From the NCBI GenBank assembly GCA_965153455.1, contig OZ234499.1, forward strand, positions 10,288,271 through 10,352,270: a stretch of DNA of 64,000 bases, in the 5' to 3' direction. The translations under genes and the position numbers were made by a program. Below the pieces are notes generated by a model that saw only the letters and a list, made by a program, of their open reading frames with translations, did not search any database and was not told where the DNA came from. Origin of the DNA: Sphagnum compactum. Taxonomy: Eukaryota > Bryophyta > Sphagnopsida > Sphagnales. Position 1 is the first letter of the stretch, and the number at the start of each line of letters is the position of its first letter. This document shows, piece by piece, positions 37,001-48,200 of the stretch.

Positions 37001-39725
37001 TTCTGGATCAGGATGGCAAGCAAGTGGCATTGCTGGGCCAAGTATATTCAGGAGAACAACTGGACTACCTTCCAGCTATGATGGGTCAGGCTGATGTTGT
37101 GGTGATAAATGATCTGGACTGGCAGGTGAATATATACTACTATAAACTCTTATCAAAGCGAGCACTGCATTTTTACAGAGTTGTTGAGATTCCAATCATG
37201 GTGAGGCACAAGTATAGTACTTTGACAAGGTGACATTCTGCCGAGCTGCATTTGTTTGATTGATTTCAGGGATACTATTTTTTTTGCTCACCATTTTGTG
37301 TCAATTTTTTCCCATGCCTTTTCATGATGGGGTAAATTGCAGATTATTCCTCCCGAGGACATAGTGGCAGCTTTTCAAGGCAGACGTACAAAACTCTTTG
37401 CCACAGCTAGCACTGCCTACGATGCACAAGTGTACCTGGAAGCTCTGGAGAAGGGCACAGATGGGGTGGTTCTACATACAGATGACCTCTCTGAGGTTCT
37501 TGCACTCAAGGTACATGTTACAGTCTCTTGAGCATGGCACTGGCAGACATCATGACCGAGACTTCTTCCCTGTTTGTTTGAAAATTGCTCATTTTGAATG
37601 GATTTTTTCTGCCTGCAGGCATATATGTGCGAGAGGACAGTGAGAAGTTCCCCAAAGGTACATGTTGAAGCTGCTGCTGCTCCTCTCAAAGAAGTGGGTT
37701 TGCCTGCAATTTCAGAGGCACCAATTATTAAACGAGTGGGCTCCGAATCAAGAATTGAAGGAGGAGTAGTGACAAGAATTTCAAGGTCAGGGTCAAGGAC
37801 GAGTTCAATAGGAGGAGAAGATTTGACACAGGCAGGGTCATCACCAATCAGCCAAGTACTAACTGCAGACCAAGAGTGGAGAAGTGGGCAGAGGTTGGTA
37901 GAAGCGAGAGTGAAACGAGTGGACTCTGTGGGGATGGGTGATCGAGTTTGTGTGGATCTTTGCAATCTCTTAAATCCTGGCGAGGGTCTTCTGGTAACCT
38001 CATGCTCTACCATCATTCTGACATCTTCAGTGATTGATTATGAGCCATGGTAGCAATTGATACTCAGAAGGTTTTATGGTGGCTCCAGATAGGTAGTAAA
38101 TTTCTGTGGATTTTTTATTTGAATTTCCTAACATTCCTAGGAGTGATCTAGCATGATTTGTCATGATTACTATGATTTTCAAATGGAAAAACACAGATAA
38201 ATCTATGATAGTTTGCAGTTTTCATTACTATCTGATGCCTTTTTTGGGTCTTTTGACTGCATTTTTGCCCATGCTCAACAGGTGGGATCTTTTGCCAAGG
38301 CCCTCTTCTTGGTGCATTCAGAGACATCTGACAACAGTGGATCTAAACGCTCTTTCCGTGTCAATGCGGTAGGTTGTTCTTCTTGGGACGAATGCTGAAT
38401 CTTGCAAGTTCCATCACCATAATTACAAATATAAGGTCCTTTCTAGAGGAGAACAAAACTTGTAATCTTGACCCTAATGACTCCACAGTTGAATGAGCCC
38501 AACCTCTTTTGGGGGCTCAAAAAACCTCTGAAGCTCTCAAACTCAAAAAACTCCACAAACTGTCAAACTGATCTTGGACTCAAAAACTCACATACTATCA
38601 AACTCTTGGGCTCAAAAACTTGCAAACTGCCGTGAACTCTTGGACTCATAAGAGGCACTGCCCCACTGTGATCATTGGGCTGACAGCAGAAAAAATTGTG
38701 CAGGGTCCAGTACATGCATATGCAAGTGTTGCAGGGGGAGCTACACCGTATTTGTCAGAGCTTGAATCAGGAAGCCAAGTGCTGGTAGTTGATGCCAAGG
38801 GAAATGCAAGAACAGTCTTGGTGGGTCGTGTGCAAATAGAGTCCAAGCCTCTGGTTCTCATCGTAGTCGAGGTACTCCAAAATCTGCAAACTCTTTTATT
38901 TTTATTTTTTCCCCCAGATTATGGGGGTTGCTATACCATATGTGTAAAAAACATTGAATTATCTCTACTGGAAATAATTCTAGTGTTTGTGCAATACTAC
39001 ATTTAACATGTGAAATCTTATGAGACTATGCTTATCAATTGCACGTAACTCCTTGGAGTTGATTACCAAAGCTCTCACAGCAAGTCTACCCATAAATCTG
39101 ATAACATCAAATGGATGGGTTTAACAGGCTGAAGGCGCCAGTTACAGTGTAATGTTACAGGATGCAGATTCTGTGCGCCTTGTCATCCCTGCAGGTGCGT
39201 ATCTCTTCTCTATGGTGCCATGGGTAATTAAGCCTTGATCTTTCTTTTATACATTGGGTGCATGGGTAATAAGCTTTGATCTTTTCATTTATACATTGGG
39301 TGCCTGGGTAATTAAGCTTTGATCTCTTCTTTTATACGGGTGCATGGGTAATTAAGCTTTGATCTCTTCTTTTATACAGGTGCATAGGTAATTAAGCTTT
39401 GATGTCTTCTTTTCTATGGTGCCATGGGTGATTAAGCTTTGATCAACTGTCTTGAAAACAAGTGGTTGCAAATTGAATGATCTGTTTTTTTTGCATTGTT
39501 TTGTTCAATTTGGAGAAGTGGGAATGTGAGGTCTTTACTTGGTACGTGAACTTTTTTGTGACAACAGACATGCAGGAAGAGTTTGATACAGAGGCATTGC
39601 CAGTGACCCAATTGAGAGTGGGTGATACTGTACTATTGAGCATGCAACAAGAAGCTGCCGATCAGGAGATTCATCACACAAGTGGTCATCATCAGAAGCA
39701 AACTACATACGCACTTGAAAAGTAA
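34085..39725 (+). CDS. Candidate fusion: USP-like domain plus archaeal-type 3-dehydroquinate synthase, 12 exons, 847 aa
   Basis: Exons: 34085-34316, 34939-35072, 35367-35464, 35699-36243, 36442-36786, 36959-37125, 37343-37510, 37619-37993, 38282-38368, 38704-38871, 39128-39194, 39568-39725; their 2544 bases form one frame with GT-AG introns. Exons 1-4 encode a USP-like fold (GSVLVVINATKDIS, then ALKILGIITHV, then AIGAYHVVLDS), as at the N terminus of some plant receptor-like kinases, but no kinase follows. A low-complexity linker leads to a DHQS domain (from about 417): KIVWVWTRSKDVMRRAVEAG, DAQVYLEALEKGTDGVVLHT, GMGDRVCVDLCNLLNPGEGL, GPVHAYASVAGG, VVDAKGNARTVLVGRV. The methanogen enzyme makes 3-dehydroquinate; the plant role is uncertain. 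Exon 8 adds about 80 variable residues. Alternative: two genes, the first ending at TAA 36252-36254, the second starting at ATG 36450 (508 aa). The 195-base gap and matching phase 1 across intron 4 favour the fusion. Confidence 0.75.
34350..34760 (+). repeat. Degenerate ~120-bp tandem repeat in USP-DHQS intron 1
   Basis: Three to four diverged units share CTTGCAAGAAGTT or CTTGCTTGC, ATCACCCAATT, GTACTTGAGGAATCAATC and similar words. They fill most of the first intron (34317-34938). Confidence 0.75.
38500..38655 (+). repeat. Degenerate ~40-bp repeat in USP-DHQS intron 9
   Basis: About four units with CTTGGACTCAAAAACT-like and ACTATCAAACT-like words, inside the intron 38369-38703. Confidence 0.75.
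39195..39448 (+). repeat. Minisatellite of 40-55-bp units in the last USP-DHQS intron
   Basis: About six units share TGGGTAATTAAGCTTTGATC followed by TCTTCTTTTATAC. The array begins at the intron donor itself, where the first unit overlaps GTGCGTATCTCTTCT. Confidence 0.9.
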
Positions 39726-40850
39726 AAGATGCAAAAAGCTTTTAAAAGTCATAACACGTAGACTTTACCCAAACACAAGATGAGCTTCAATGTTGGTACT
39801 TACAGTAATACACAAACATGCACACCATCATGAGTTTTAAACACTCCTGTTTTCTCACCAAATTCATCAACAATTTAACTATAGAGCCATGGAAACTACT
39901 GTTGAACTCACATGGAAAAAAGATTTACACAGAGAATGTAGAACTCAGATTTTTTGGGAATAAGACAATTGTCTTCAGTGATGGATCATCAAACAAAACA
40001 AGGAAAAGGTTCTACACTTTCATACATGTGTTTCATTACCCCTAAGAAAATAGTTTCATTATCACTTTAGACTTGAGGGTTTACGGTTAAAAGAAATGGA
40101 AATTTGTGTGGTTCTTGGGAGCTCAAATCCACATGTCCCCCATGTTCCCATGCCTGAGAATGAATGGAAACTCATCAAATGGACCTGCCTTTCACCTGAC
40201 ATGAAAGTCTATTCTAATTTAGAACAGAAGAAGCAGCCTGTCAGGACTCAGGACCTTACAAACTGTAAGATGCCTGAGGCGAGGAGAAAGATTATGGATT
40301 GGGTAGAGCACATAGGTTACCTGACAGAAGAACCAACTGTACTGTACAGGGGCACGGAGCTTATGGGACATAGAAGAGCATGAGTTATGAGGTTCAACGA
40401 AACAGCCACAGGAATTCCTGTGGAAAAGGGAATTTAGGGAGATATGAAAATGTCATAAGGCAACAAGATACGTGATATAACTGCAGAGCTCTCATCCAAT
40501 GGTGTGGTGGATTAGAGAGGGGCTCCCTCCAATCGATTCTGTTGTGTGAGGTCCTTCTCAAATACAAAGAGAAAGAGTAGTTAGTATAGAAACATTCCGA
40601 TATTGTTTCTACTTTCATATCTAGTCTGCCAAATCTGGCTAAGTCATCTTATGGATAATCACCACTTCAGCTACATCACAAAATTGGAAAGAAAAAAAAA
40701 ACCCTGGCCATAGTCTGTGTGGGACACTGTAGTGATGTGAATGTACAGAAGGGAACACTGGGTTAGGCTCTGGATCAGGCCCTGGTAAAGCCCATCACCA
40801 CCTGACACATTCCTATATGGAATGGAACATAACAACAGCCCATTCCAGAA
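39726..40850. other. Region downstream of USP-DHQS, with one unexplained ORF
   Basis: The first part is probably the 3' untranslated region. A 95-codon plus-strand ORF starting with ATG lies at 40096-40383 (contains KKQPVRTQDLTNCKMPEARR); it has no domain I recognise and no sign of introns. It could be a relic or chance. Confidence 0.35.
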
Positions 40851-40852
40851 AT

Positions 40853-41048
40853 CAGAAAGTGTCAGGTGTGGACAAATCTGATGAAATATGTCATCATCCT
40901 TTCAAGTCTTGATTAATATCCCACCCATTTACATATGATGATCATCATATTTATCAAATGATGACATATGATGATCAAATGATATAAATCGGATATTTAC
41001 ATATGATGGTCATGAAATTTTTATCCACACCTGACTGACACTTTCAGT
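40853..41048. mobile_element. MITE-like inverted-repeat element, about 195 bp
   Basis: The left end has GAAAGTGTCAGGTGTGGACA and continues AAATCTGATGAAATATG. The reverse complement of the right end has GAAAGTGTCAGTCAGGTGTG and then GATAAAAATTTCATGACC. The ends therefore form imperfect terminal inverted repeats of about 40 bases, differing by a four-base insertion and substitutions. Inside is a perfect 18-bp palindrome at 40933-40950 (ATATGATGATCATCATAT). There is no coding capacity. Target-site duplication is not clear, so the superfamily is unknown. Confidence 0.7.
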
Positions 41049-44000
41049 GGTAAAAGTAAGTTATCTTAACTTACTCTATTGTATTAAACCCCCCCCACCC
41101 TCTTTGGAAAGTTCTTCTATCCAAAAAATTAGTTTAGATTTTTTGGTCAGTTGAAAAGTGGTGCTTAGGAGCTTTCCATTGTTTCTGGGGCATGGGAACT
41201 TGCAGAACAAGTGAAATCCAAGTTCCTGAGAATAATGGAGGCTCCTCTCTGGACAGCCCTTTTGTCTGAATGCAAAAATTAATCTGTTCCAAAAAAGTAG
41301 CAAAAATATTCACTTTTCCAACAAATTGTTGAATGAGGAATGAGAATTGAAATAAATGTCTTAGAGCATCCTCACCCTCGCACTTTTGCAAGCATGTTTT
41401 GGATGTAGAATAGTAAAATAGTAAAAACTTGTTGGTTTTGGGATAACATATTTGCACAAGATGCGACGATTGGCAAAAAGCCATTACACAATTTAAATCT
41501 TGTTCTGAATTGGCTAAATTGTTTGATTGGTTCTCAGGTCACATTCTCATATTGGTATTGATTGGCCAAATATTTGATTGGTCCACTTGTTTCGCTTTCA
41601 ACTTTCAAGTTTGTGAGGGGGGGGGGGGGCTTGAAATATCTAAATAAGTAATGGATGTGAGGAATATTGATATAAGCCTAGATCCCCGGTATGGGTGGGG
41701 ATGCTCTTATGAGTACTAAGGGATATGTAGGAAAACATAATGGTATGGAATTTGTTGGTCAGAATGGAAGATATTCTTATTGAAATGTGGTTGATTGGAC
41801 AAGGAACTATGAGAAGAGATGTCTTCACTCTTTATAACTCATATGAGGTAAAGTGAGTTCTCGCCCTTGAGAAAAAAACTTTCACCCCACACAAAACCAT
41901 GTGCAAAATAGTGATTTAGGCTAAAGGATATATGGGATATTGATCTAAATTATGATTATCATGCAATTAGGAACTTGGTTAAATCCCCAAAAGGATTTAT
42001 ACAAAGTAGGAATACTATACCATTTTAGATGTTATAGTTGGACCCAACCACTCCCCGTATTACATTTATATTCAAGATTATCAAGGCGCTTTGATTGCTT
42101 TTGTCAATTGTCATCAATGATTTTCTCCTCCAAAAATACCATATCTCATTCATTCTTGTTTGTTCAAGGTGAACATAGGTCCCAACAGTTGAAATTTTGT
42201 CACGGTTTGATGGGAATCAACTCCTCACCAAGTTACTATTACTCACTTATTAGTCCTTCAATGACATGTTAATATGGTGTTGGCATGCAATTGATCCATT
42301 CGGCATAGCAGATGGCATAATTACATGAATATAAAACATGTGTTTATCTGAATGTTGCCAAGGATTCGGATGTCTCTCCTTTCCCAAGTTTGATGTACCA
42401 AACCCACAATTACATAGGTGGAAATATACCCTAAACTTTTGTGAGCATAGGAACTTTGGGAATGGAAACATGTTCAAGGATCCAAAACGTTTTCTAACAA
42501 GATTCAAGCTTGTGATCTTGTGATTGCTCTGTTGACCCATAGCCAACCCAAATTTACCAAAGGTTCAACAATGAACATATTGGGTGGTCCATCTTAACTT
42601 CATTATCCAAAAATTGGTGAAATACAAAATATTTTATCCGAAACTTTTCGTTGTCTACTTTTAGCTTTTGTAATTTCAAGAAAGTAAGTACACGTTTGAG
42701 ACTTTTGTCTTACTAATTCAATTGAAAGGCATTTACAATTTACACCCTAGATATAATCTTATCGTGACCTAACCGTTAAACTATCATCCATCAAAAGTTA
42801 GTTAATGTGATTTAAATCTATTATTGGATTGGAAACTTCTTTATGAATGTGTTTATCAAGAATACATTCGGAACAACTTTATTTGGACCTAGTATATGAA
42901 GGCATTAAAAGGAATGTTTTGAGATCGTGTTGTTAACAACTAACACTTTTAGGGGAACATCAATGGGGATAGCATTCATTTTGTATATTTTGAAGGACAT
43001 GAATGGGAACACAACAAAAACAAATGACTATATGCTTAAAGCATAATTATTGAGGACTTTGAGAATGAAATATTACACACATTATACATATACAAACCTT
43101 TCAACCCTTAATCAAAACATGCATTCGTGACTTTAGTTATAAGGTTCCAATGAAAAATACAAACTTGAATGTCAAGTAAATCATGTAGGAAGGTTCTTTT
43201 GGGTAGGATTAGTTGAATTTTAATATGGTTATTTTGTGTTCAATTGGGTTACCCCATAGGAGTGGGCTCTTGTAGTTTTATATTATTGTGTCTCAAAAGC
43301 AAATTCATTGGGATTGATGTGCATATCAAAGGTCAAAATGAACAAGCAAAAACAAAAAAACAAGTTGGTGCATAACATAGGATGACAAGAAATTGAGTGT
43401 TTGTCTAATTCAACTTTCTTTCTCATATTGTTTGCATGTTTTATTTTTGTGACTTTGGACTCATGAATGATTGTGCACTTTGGTTACATCAAAAAATTGA
43501 AAAAAATGAAAACTAATAAGCTAGGTTACTACCAAGGTTTTTTTTTCAATTTTGTGATGTAGATGAAGTGGCAATCATCCATAAGACAATTTAGTTAGAT
43601 TTGGCTACAAACTAGATATGAAAATAAAAAAACAAAAAAAATTCTTCTATATTCTTGGTTACCTACTAAAACTTATCATAAAAATTTGACGATTTAAAAA
43701 CCTTTTTTTCAGAATTTGACAAATTTGGGCCATTTTTTACATGGAAAATCTTTCATGTTGAAATCATATTTTTCTATTCAAAATTAGGTAGAATTTTGCC
43801 AAAAGAAAAACATGGGTTACTACTAAAGTTGCCTTCCGAGACATCCCAATCCCCATAGATGTCTTTAATATCACTTTTTATAACAAGGAGTAACTCTTTT
43901 TACCACCATTTTTATTGTTGAACAAAATTTATTATTTTCATTTGGGTAAAGGTTTGGAGTTATCTTAACATCCTTATTAGCATTTTCTATTGTCCTTCAT

Positions 44001-44661
44001 TAGTTCTCATTGTCCTTCTTAGTATCCCCCCCTAAGTCATTCTAAAATGTCCCAAATTGTCCCCCCAAAAAAATCCAATCACAACCTATTGTTACCACCA
44101 TCAATCCCAATATCCTTCAATGTTTGAAAATTATATATATAGTCACTTTTATCATCCCTTAGTGTCCACATTATCCTTGACAATGTTGTCACACCCAAAC
44201 AACCTTACCATCACTCTCTTCATCCCCTAGCATCCTCAACATCTTTCCCATCATCCTCCAATGATGATGATACCCCACCCCTATGTCCCAACCATGCCCC
44301 CTCCCATCCAACCTTTTTTACATGTATATTTTGGATACTTGCATCTTCCGAATACATGCATGTTTCCCAACATAAGTATGTTCTAGCTCTAGCAACATAA
44401 GAAAGCAAATAGTCCATAATAAAAGTAGGACATTCTTCATTTTAAAGGTTTAATTTCCTACAATGAATGAATAATAGCCCAAGGTATGTTTCGAATGTAA
44501 TTAGTTTACAATGGGATAAGGGCAAGAATATATAAGACATATTTGGCATTGTTAAAAAGTTCAAATAACTTATGCAGAACAAAGTGATCTATAAGTCAAT
44601 ACGTGTTTCAAGACTTTCTTGGAATATAATATACAAAAATGAAAATAGTCAAGTGAGGAAC
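41049..44661. other. AT-rich intergenic stretch
   Basis: No gene seen. It includes a C run near 41090, a G run near 41628 and long A/T runs. The frames at 41134-41484, 41952-42272 and 42250-42546 have no recognised domains. Confidence 0.5.
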
Positions 44662-45551
44662 CTATTGTTTGGCCTTTGCATATCGAACAAGGCGATGGTC
44701 GTTATGGGGTGACTTCTCCATATCCATGTATAGTGTTTCATCTATAGGGAAGGCCAAGAGCTCATCGTCATTCTTAGAGCTTTCAAGATGGGGATTCACT
44801 ACAGAAGGAACCATGGGCCATTGCTTGCTAATTGGTTTGACAATGTGAGTTGCACCCTTTATGAAAAGAACCTTCTTTTGCACTTTTGCCTAGGGTATTT
44901 TTCACTTTTTGTTGGGAGGAGCTTTTGCCGCAACTTGCAATTCTTGGGATAGGTTCCTTGCAATGGGCCCCAGAATACAGAAAGGATTGCTACCCTGTTG
45001 GAGGAAGTTAAGTAACCGTTCATTAGGAAAGAGAGCTTTAATAATCAACTCAATAATTAAAGATTCATCAATGGATGCATTTGAATAGAATGTAGTGTCC
45101 TTTGAAACTTGTACACCTACACAATAAGACTCACTAGAAACAACTAGGGATTGCTTTGACTCCATTGCATTCTCTTGCACCATAATAACATCCAATCTTA
45201 AGACTTTGATAACGAATTGCTCATCTTTTTTTAGTGGAATGTCCATTGCTTGAACATCCACTATCGCATCCGCATCATCAAGTGAAACATGACCTATAAG
45301 GACCCTAATCGTAACCCTCCCACCTTCATTATCCAACACCTTTATTGTTAGTCTCAAATTCAATTTATTTGAAAATTCAGAGCCTACCGAAACATGAGGT
45401 TTGCTAAATCCCACACATGGCAACATTAGGATTCAGTTGTGTTGAAGAACTATCATGCGATGCTAGATTATCAAAATCGAAAGTCTCGACCATCCCTTGA
45501 ACTAACACTTGCTTCTCCAGATCCAAACTCGTAGCTCCTACAATAAAAGAA
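44662..45551 (-). pseudogene. Decayed ORF of unrecognised family (relic 1)
   Basis: Three minus-strand reading frames follow each other. From 45551 downward, after an AG (TTTATTGTAG), an open stretch encodes GATSLDLEKQVLVQG and more. It breaks by frameshift near 45425, and the frame of 44902-45426 continues (KPHVSVGSEFSNKLNL, then RLTIKVLDNEGGRVTIRVLI). After a stop a further 73-codon frame runs to 44662. The lack of a continuous frame points to decay. The HVS word and acidic repeats resemble relic 2 at 48.2-49.2 kb. No known domain is recognised; transposon origin is possible but not shown. Confidence 0.45.
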
Positions 45552-45985
45552 ATGTTGTCCATTCTGACCATATTTTTGTGACTACTATGTGACTAATGTT
45601 CAAATCAAATAATTTTATGACTAACAAAGTTTTAATCCTACATGTCCATGTAATTGCAACTTGTTGTAGTCACATATCCAACTACAGGAATGGTTGAACC
45701 AAATTCTAATTATAGATATGACTACAACTTACGACTAATATTATTTTCATTGAAAATGAAGTGAAAAGTGAATAATTTCATCCAATTTTGATTACATTCA
45801 TTAATGGATGATAACATAGTTGTTTCTGCAACTACAAATGAAAGGTTTTTCAACTGCAATAGTATATTCCACCACATGAACAAAGAAACATACACCACAT
45901 ATGGCAAATTTTGCTATTTCAATTGGACTATTATCCTTTCAATGTACCCATCCATGGGTCTTCCATGATATAATATCTAATAGCT
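45552..45985. other. Short AT-rich spacer
   Basis: Nothing recognised except further open minus-strand sequence without a domain (45722-45907). Confidence 0.4.
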
Positions 45986-45989
45986 AATA

Positions 45990-47175
45990 GTTTGTTAGAA
46001 AAGGCTATTGTAACCTAGTTGGTAAACTAAACTAACGAGGCTTAATAGGTTACATTAAATTAAATATGCCTATGTACATTGGTAGCCTAGCCTAGCTTGC
46101 ATACTTAATTAATTGGCCTAAGTTATCTATAAGTAATAGTAGGCTAGTTTATTAGGTGTAGCTAATAAGCTAGGCTATGAAAGTTAGACCTAGTTAAACT
46201 AGTTAAGCTAGGTAAGCTAGGTAGGTAGTTGGTAGGCTAAGTCATTAATTAACTAGTAAATTAGGTAGTAGGTAGTAAGTAGGAATATAGGTAGTAAGTA
46301 AGTTTGTTAGTTTATCGTGTGAATATGTGATCATGTTTTCATATTAATTAATTAGTTAATTAGGTTAGGTACTTAATCAATTAATTAGTTTAGGCTAGGT
46401 AGTATGTAATAAGTAAGATAGGTACTAGTAGGTAGTAGGTAGGTAAGTAAGTTAAGCAAGAGATATTTTATTTTGTGGATATGTTATAATGCTTTTGCAT
46501 TAATTGATAAAATAATTAATTATGTTAAACAATTAATTTATTAAATGTAGGGTAGGTAATTAATTTATTAGGTAGACTAAGTAGTAATTAATAGGTATGT
46601 AACCTAGGTAGTATGTAATAAATAGGATAGGTACTAGTAGGTAGTAGGTAGGTAGGTAGGTAGGTAAGCTAAACAAAAAATATTTTATTTTGTGGATATG
46701 TCATAATTTTTTTGTATTAATTGATTAATTAATTAGCTATGTTAAACAACTTATTTATTATATGTAGGCTAGGTAATTAATTTATTAGGTAGGCTAGGTA
46801 GTAGATAGTAGGTATGTAACCTAGATAGTATGTAATAAGTAGGATAGCTATTAGTAAGTACTAATTTATTAAATGTAGGCTAGGATATTAATTTATTAGG
46901 TTGGCTAGGTAGTAGATAGTAATTATGTAGCCTAGGTAATATGTGATAAGTATGATAGGTGTAAGTAGTAGGTAGGTTAAATTGTAAATATTTTATTATG
47001 TAGATATATGATTTTTATAATAATAATAATAATAATAATAAATTAGGTAGGTTAGGTAATAGATAGTAGGTATGTAGCCAAGGTAATATGTAGTAAATAG
47101 GATAAGTAATAAATAGTTAATGAAAACAATAAATATTTTATTGTGTGGATATATGATAATGCTTTTGTATGGGAC
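45990..47175. repeat. TAGGTAGG-rich degenerate tandem array
   Basis: Dense TAGGTAGG, GGCTAGGTA and TTAATTAATT words. A longer unit recurs: TATTTTATTTTGTGGATATG (about 46463 and 46682) has variants near 46310, 46989 and 47132. Each is followed by an AT stretch and then GTAGGCTAGGTAATTAATTT and TAGTATGTAATAAGTAGGAT. Spacing varies from about 140 to 310 bases, so this is a decayed satellite-like array. An AAT run occurs near 47018-47040. Confidence 0.8.
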
Positions 47176-47589
47176 AAAGGATGTGATAATGTTGTAGTGT
47201 TTCCCTTCATTAGAATTGTCCCATATCTTTTGTCTATAACTTCAAACTTGTAAAGTATATAAGTCGGTGAAAGAATAGATTAGATTCATTGTATACAGTA
47301 TGAATGTAGTGCATGTGCCAATTGGGATGAGTCAATCAAAAGGCCGGCTTGGACAAGTGCCATAAAATAGTTAGTTGCAAAAGACATGACATGGCCATGA
47401 AGTTGAAAGTGTAGTCACAAACCTTACGACTAGGCTTGAATTTCTCATCCATTGCCATGGATGATCTTTAATGTGATGTGGAACCCCAATTTGTGACTAC
47501 ATTTGGGATAGTTGCATGCTACCAAATGTGCCATTGATGGGTGGTTAAGATTAAAACATGTGGCAATTTTTCATTTGTTCAAAAAGGAT

Positions 47590-47755
47590 ATGTTATAATT
47601 ATAGTAATTAAATATTATAATTACAGTAATTAAATATAACAATTAGAGTAATTAATATAGTTACAATATTTCAATATTAAAATTACTGTAATTAAATGTT
47701 ATAATTACATCAGTTAATTATTATAATTACAGTAATTAATTATAATTTATCCTAG
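47590..47755. repeat. TAATTACAGTAATTA repeat cluster
   Basis: Six or more variants of TATAATTACAGTAATTA spaced about 20-35 bases. Each core is a near-palindrome (TAATTA on both sides of CAG or CTG), so the strand could fold into small hairpins. Confidence 0.8.
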
Positions 47756-48200
47756 GCTAACTAGCCTAGGCTAAGTAGGTAGGTAGGATATTATTTATTT
47801 CTAGGTTATTTTTAGTCGCATGTGTCCATTACAACTATAAATGAATTGCAACTATAGTCGTTGATTTTCAAATTTCTTTTAATGTTATAAAAGATTTATT
47901 ATTATGAGCGGATCCTGACCTGTGGTTGTCAACAATGTCTTAATTATGTTTTGTCATTTTGGGAACATGTGACACCTCCACCAAAACATGCGATTTGTTT
48001 TCTTCCTGATTTTTTTTTCTTCACGCGTGGTTATTCCCTCTTGCAATTCGACTTTCAATATGTCATGGGAGCTAGACAAAATATCAAAATGTCAGTTTTT
48101 TCATTCCCACTACCTCTCGGAACAAGGTTAGTTTTGACATTTCCATCACCACACATTTTCTAAATTCTATAAATCTTAGTTCTTGGAATGTAAGTATATA
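47756..48200. other. AT-rich spacer
   Basis: A 70-codon plus-strand frame at 47951-48163 has no recognised feature. Otherwise nothing is seen. Confidence 0.4.
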
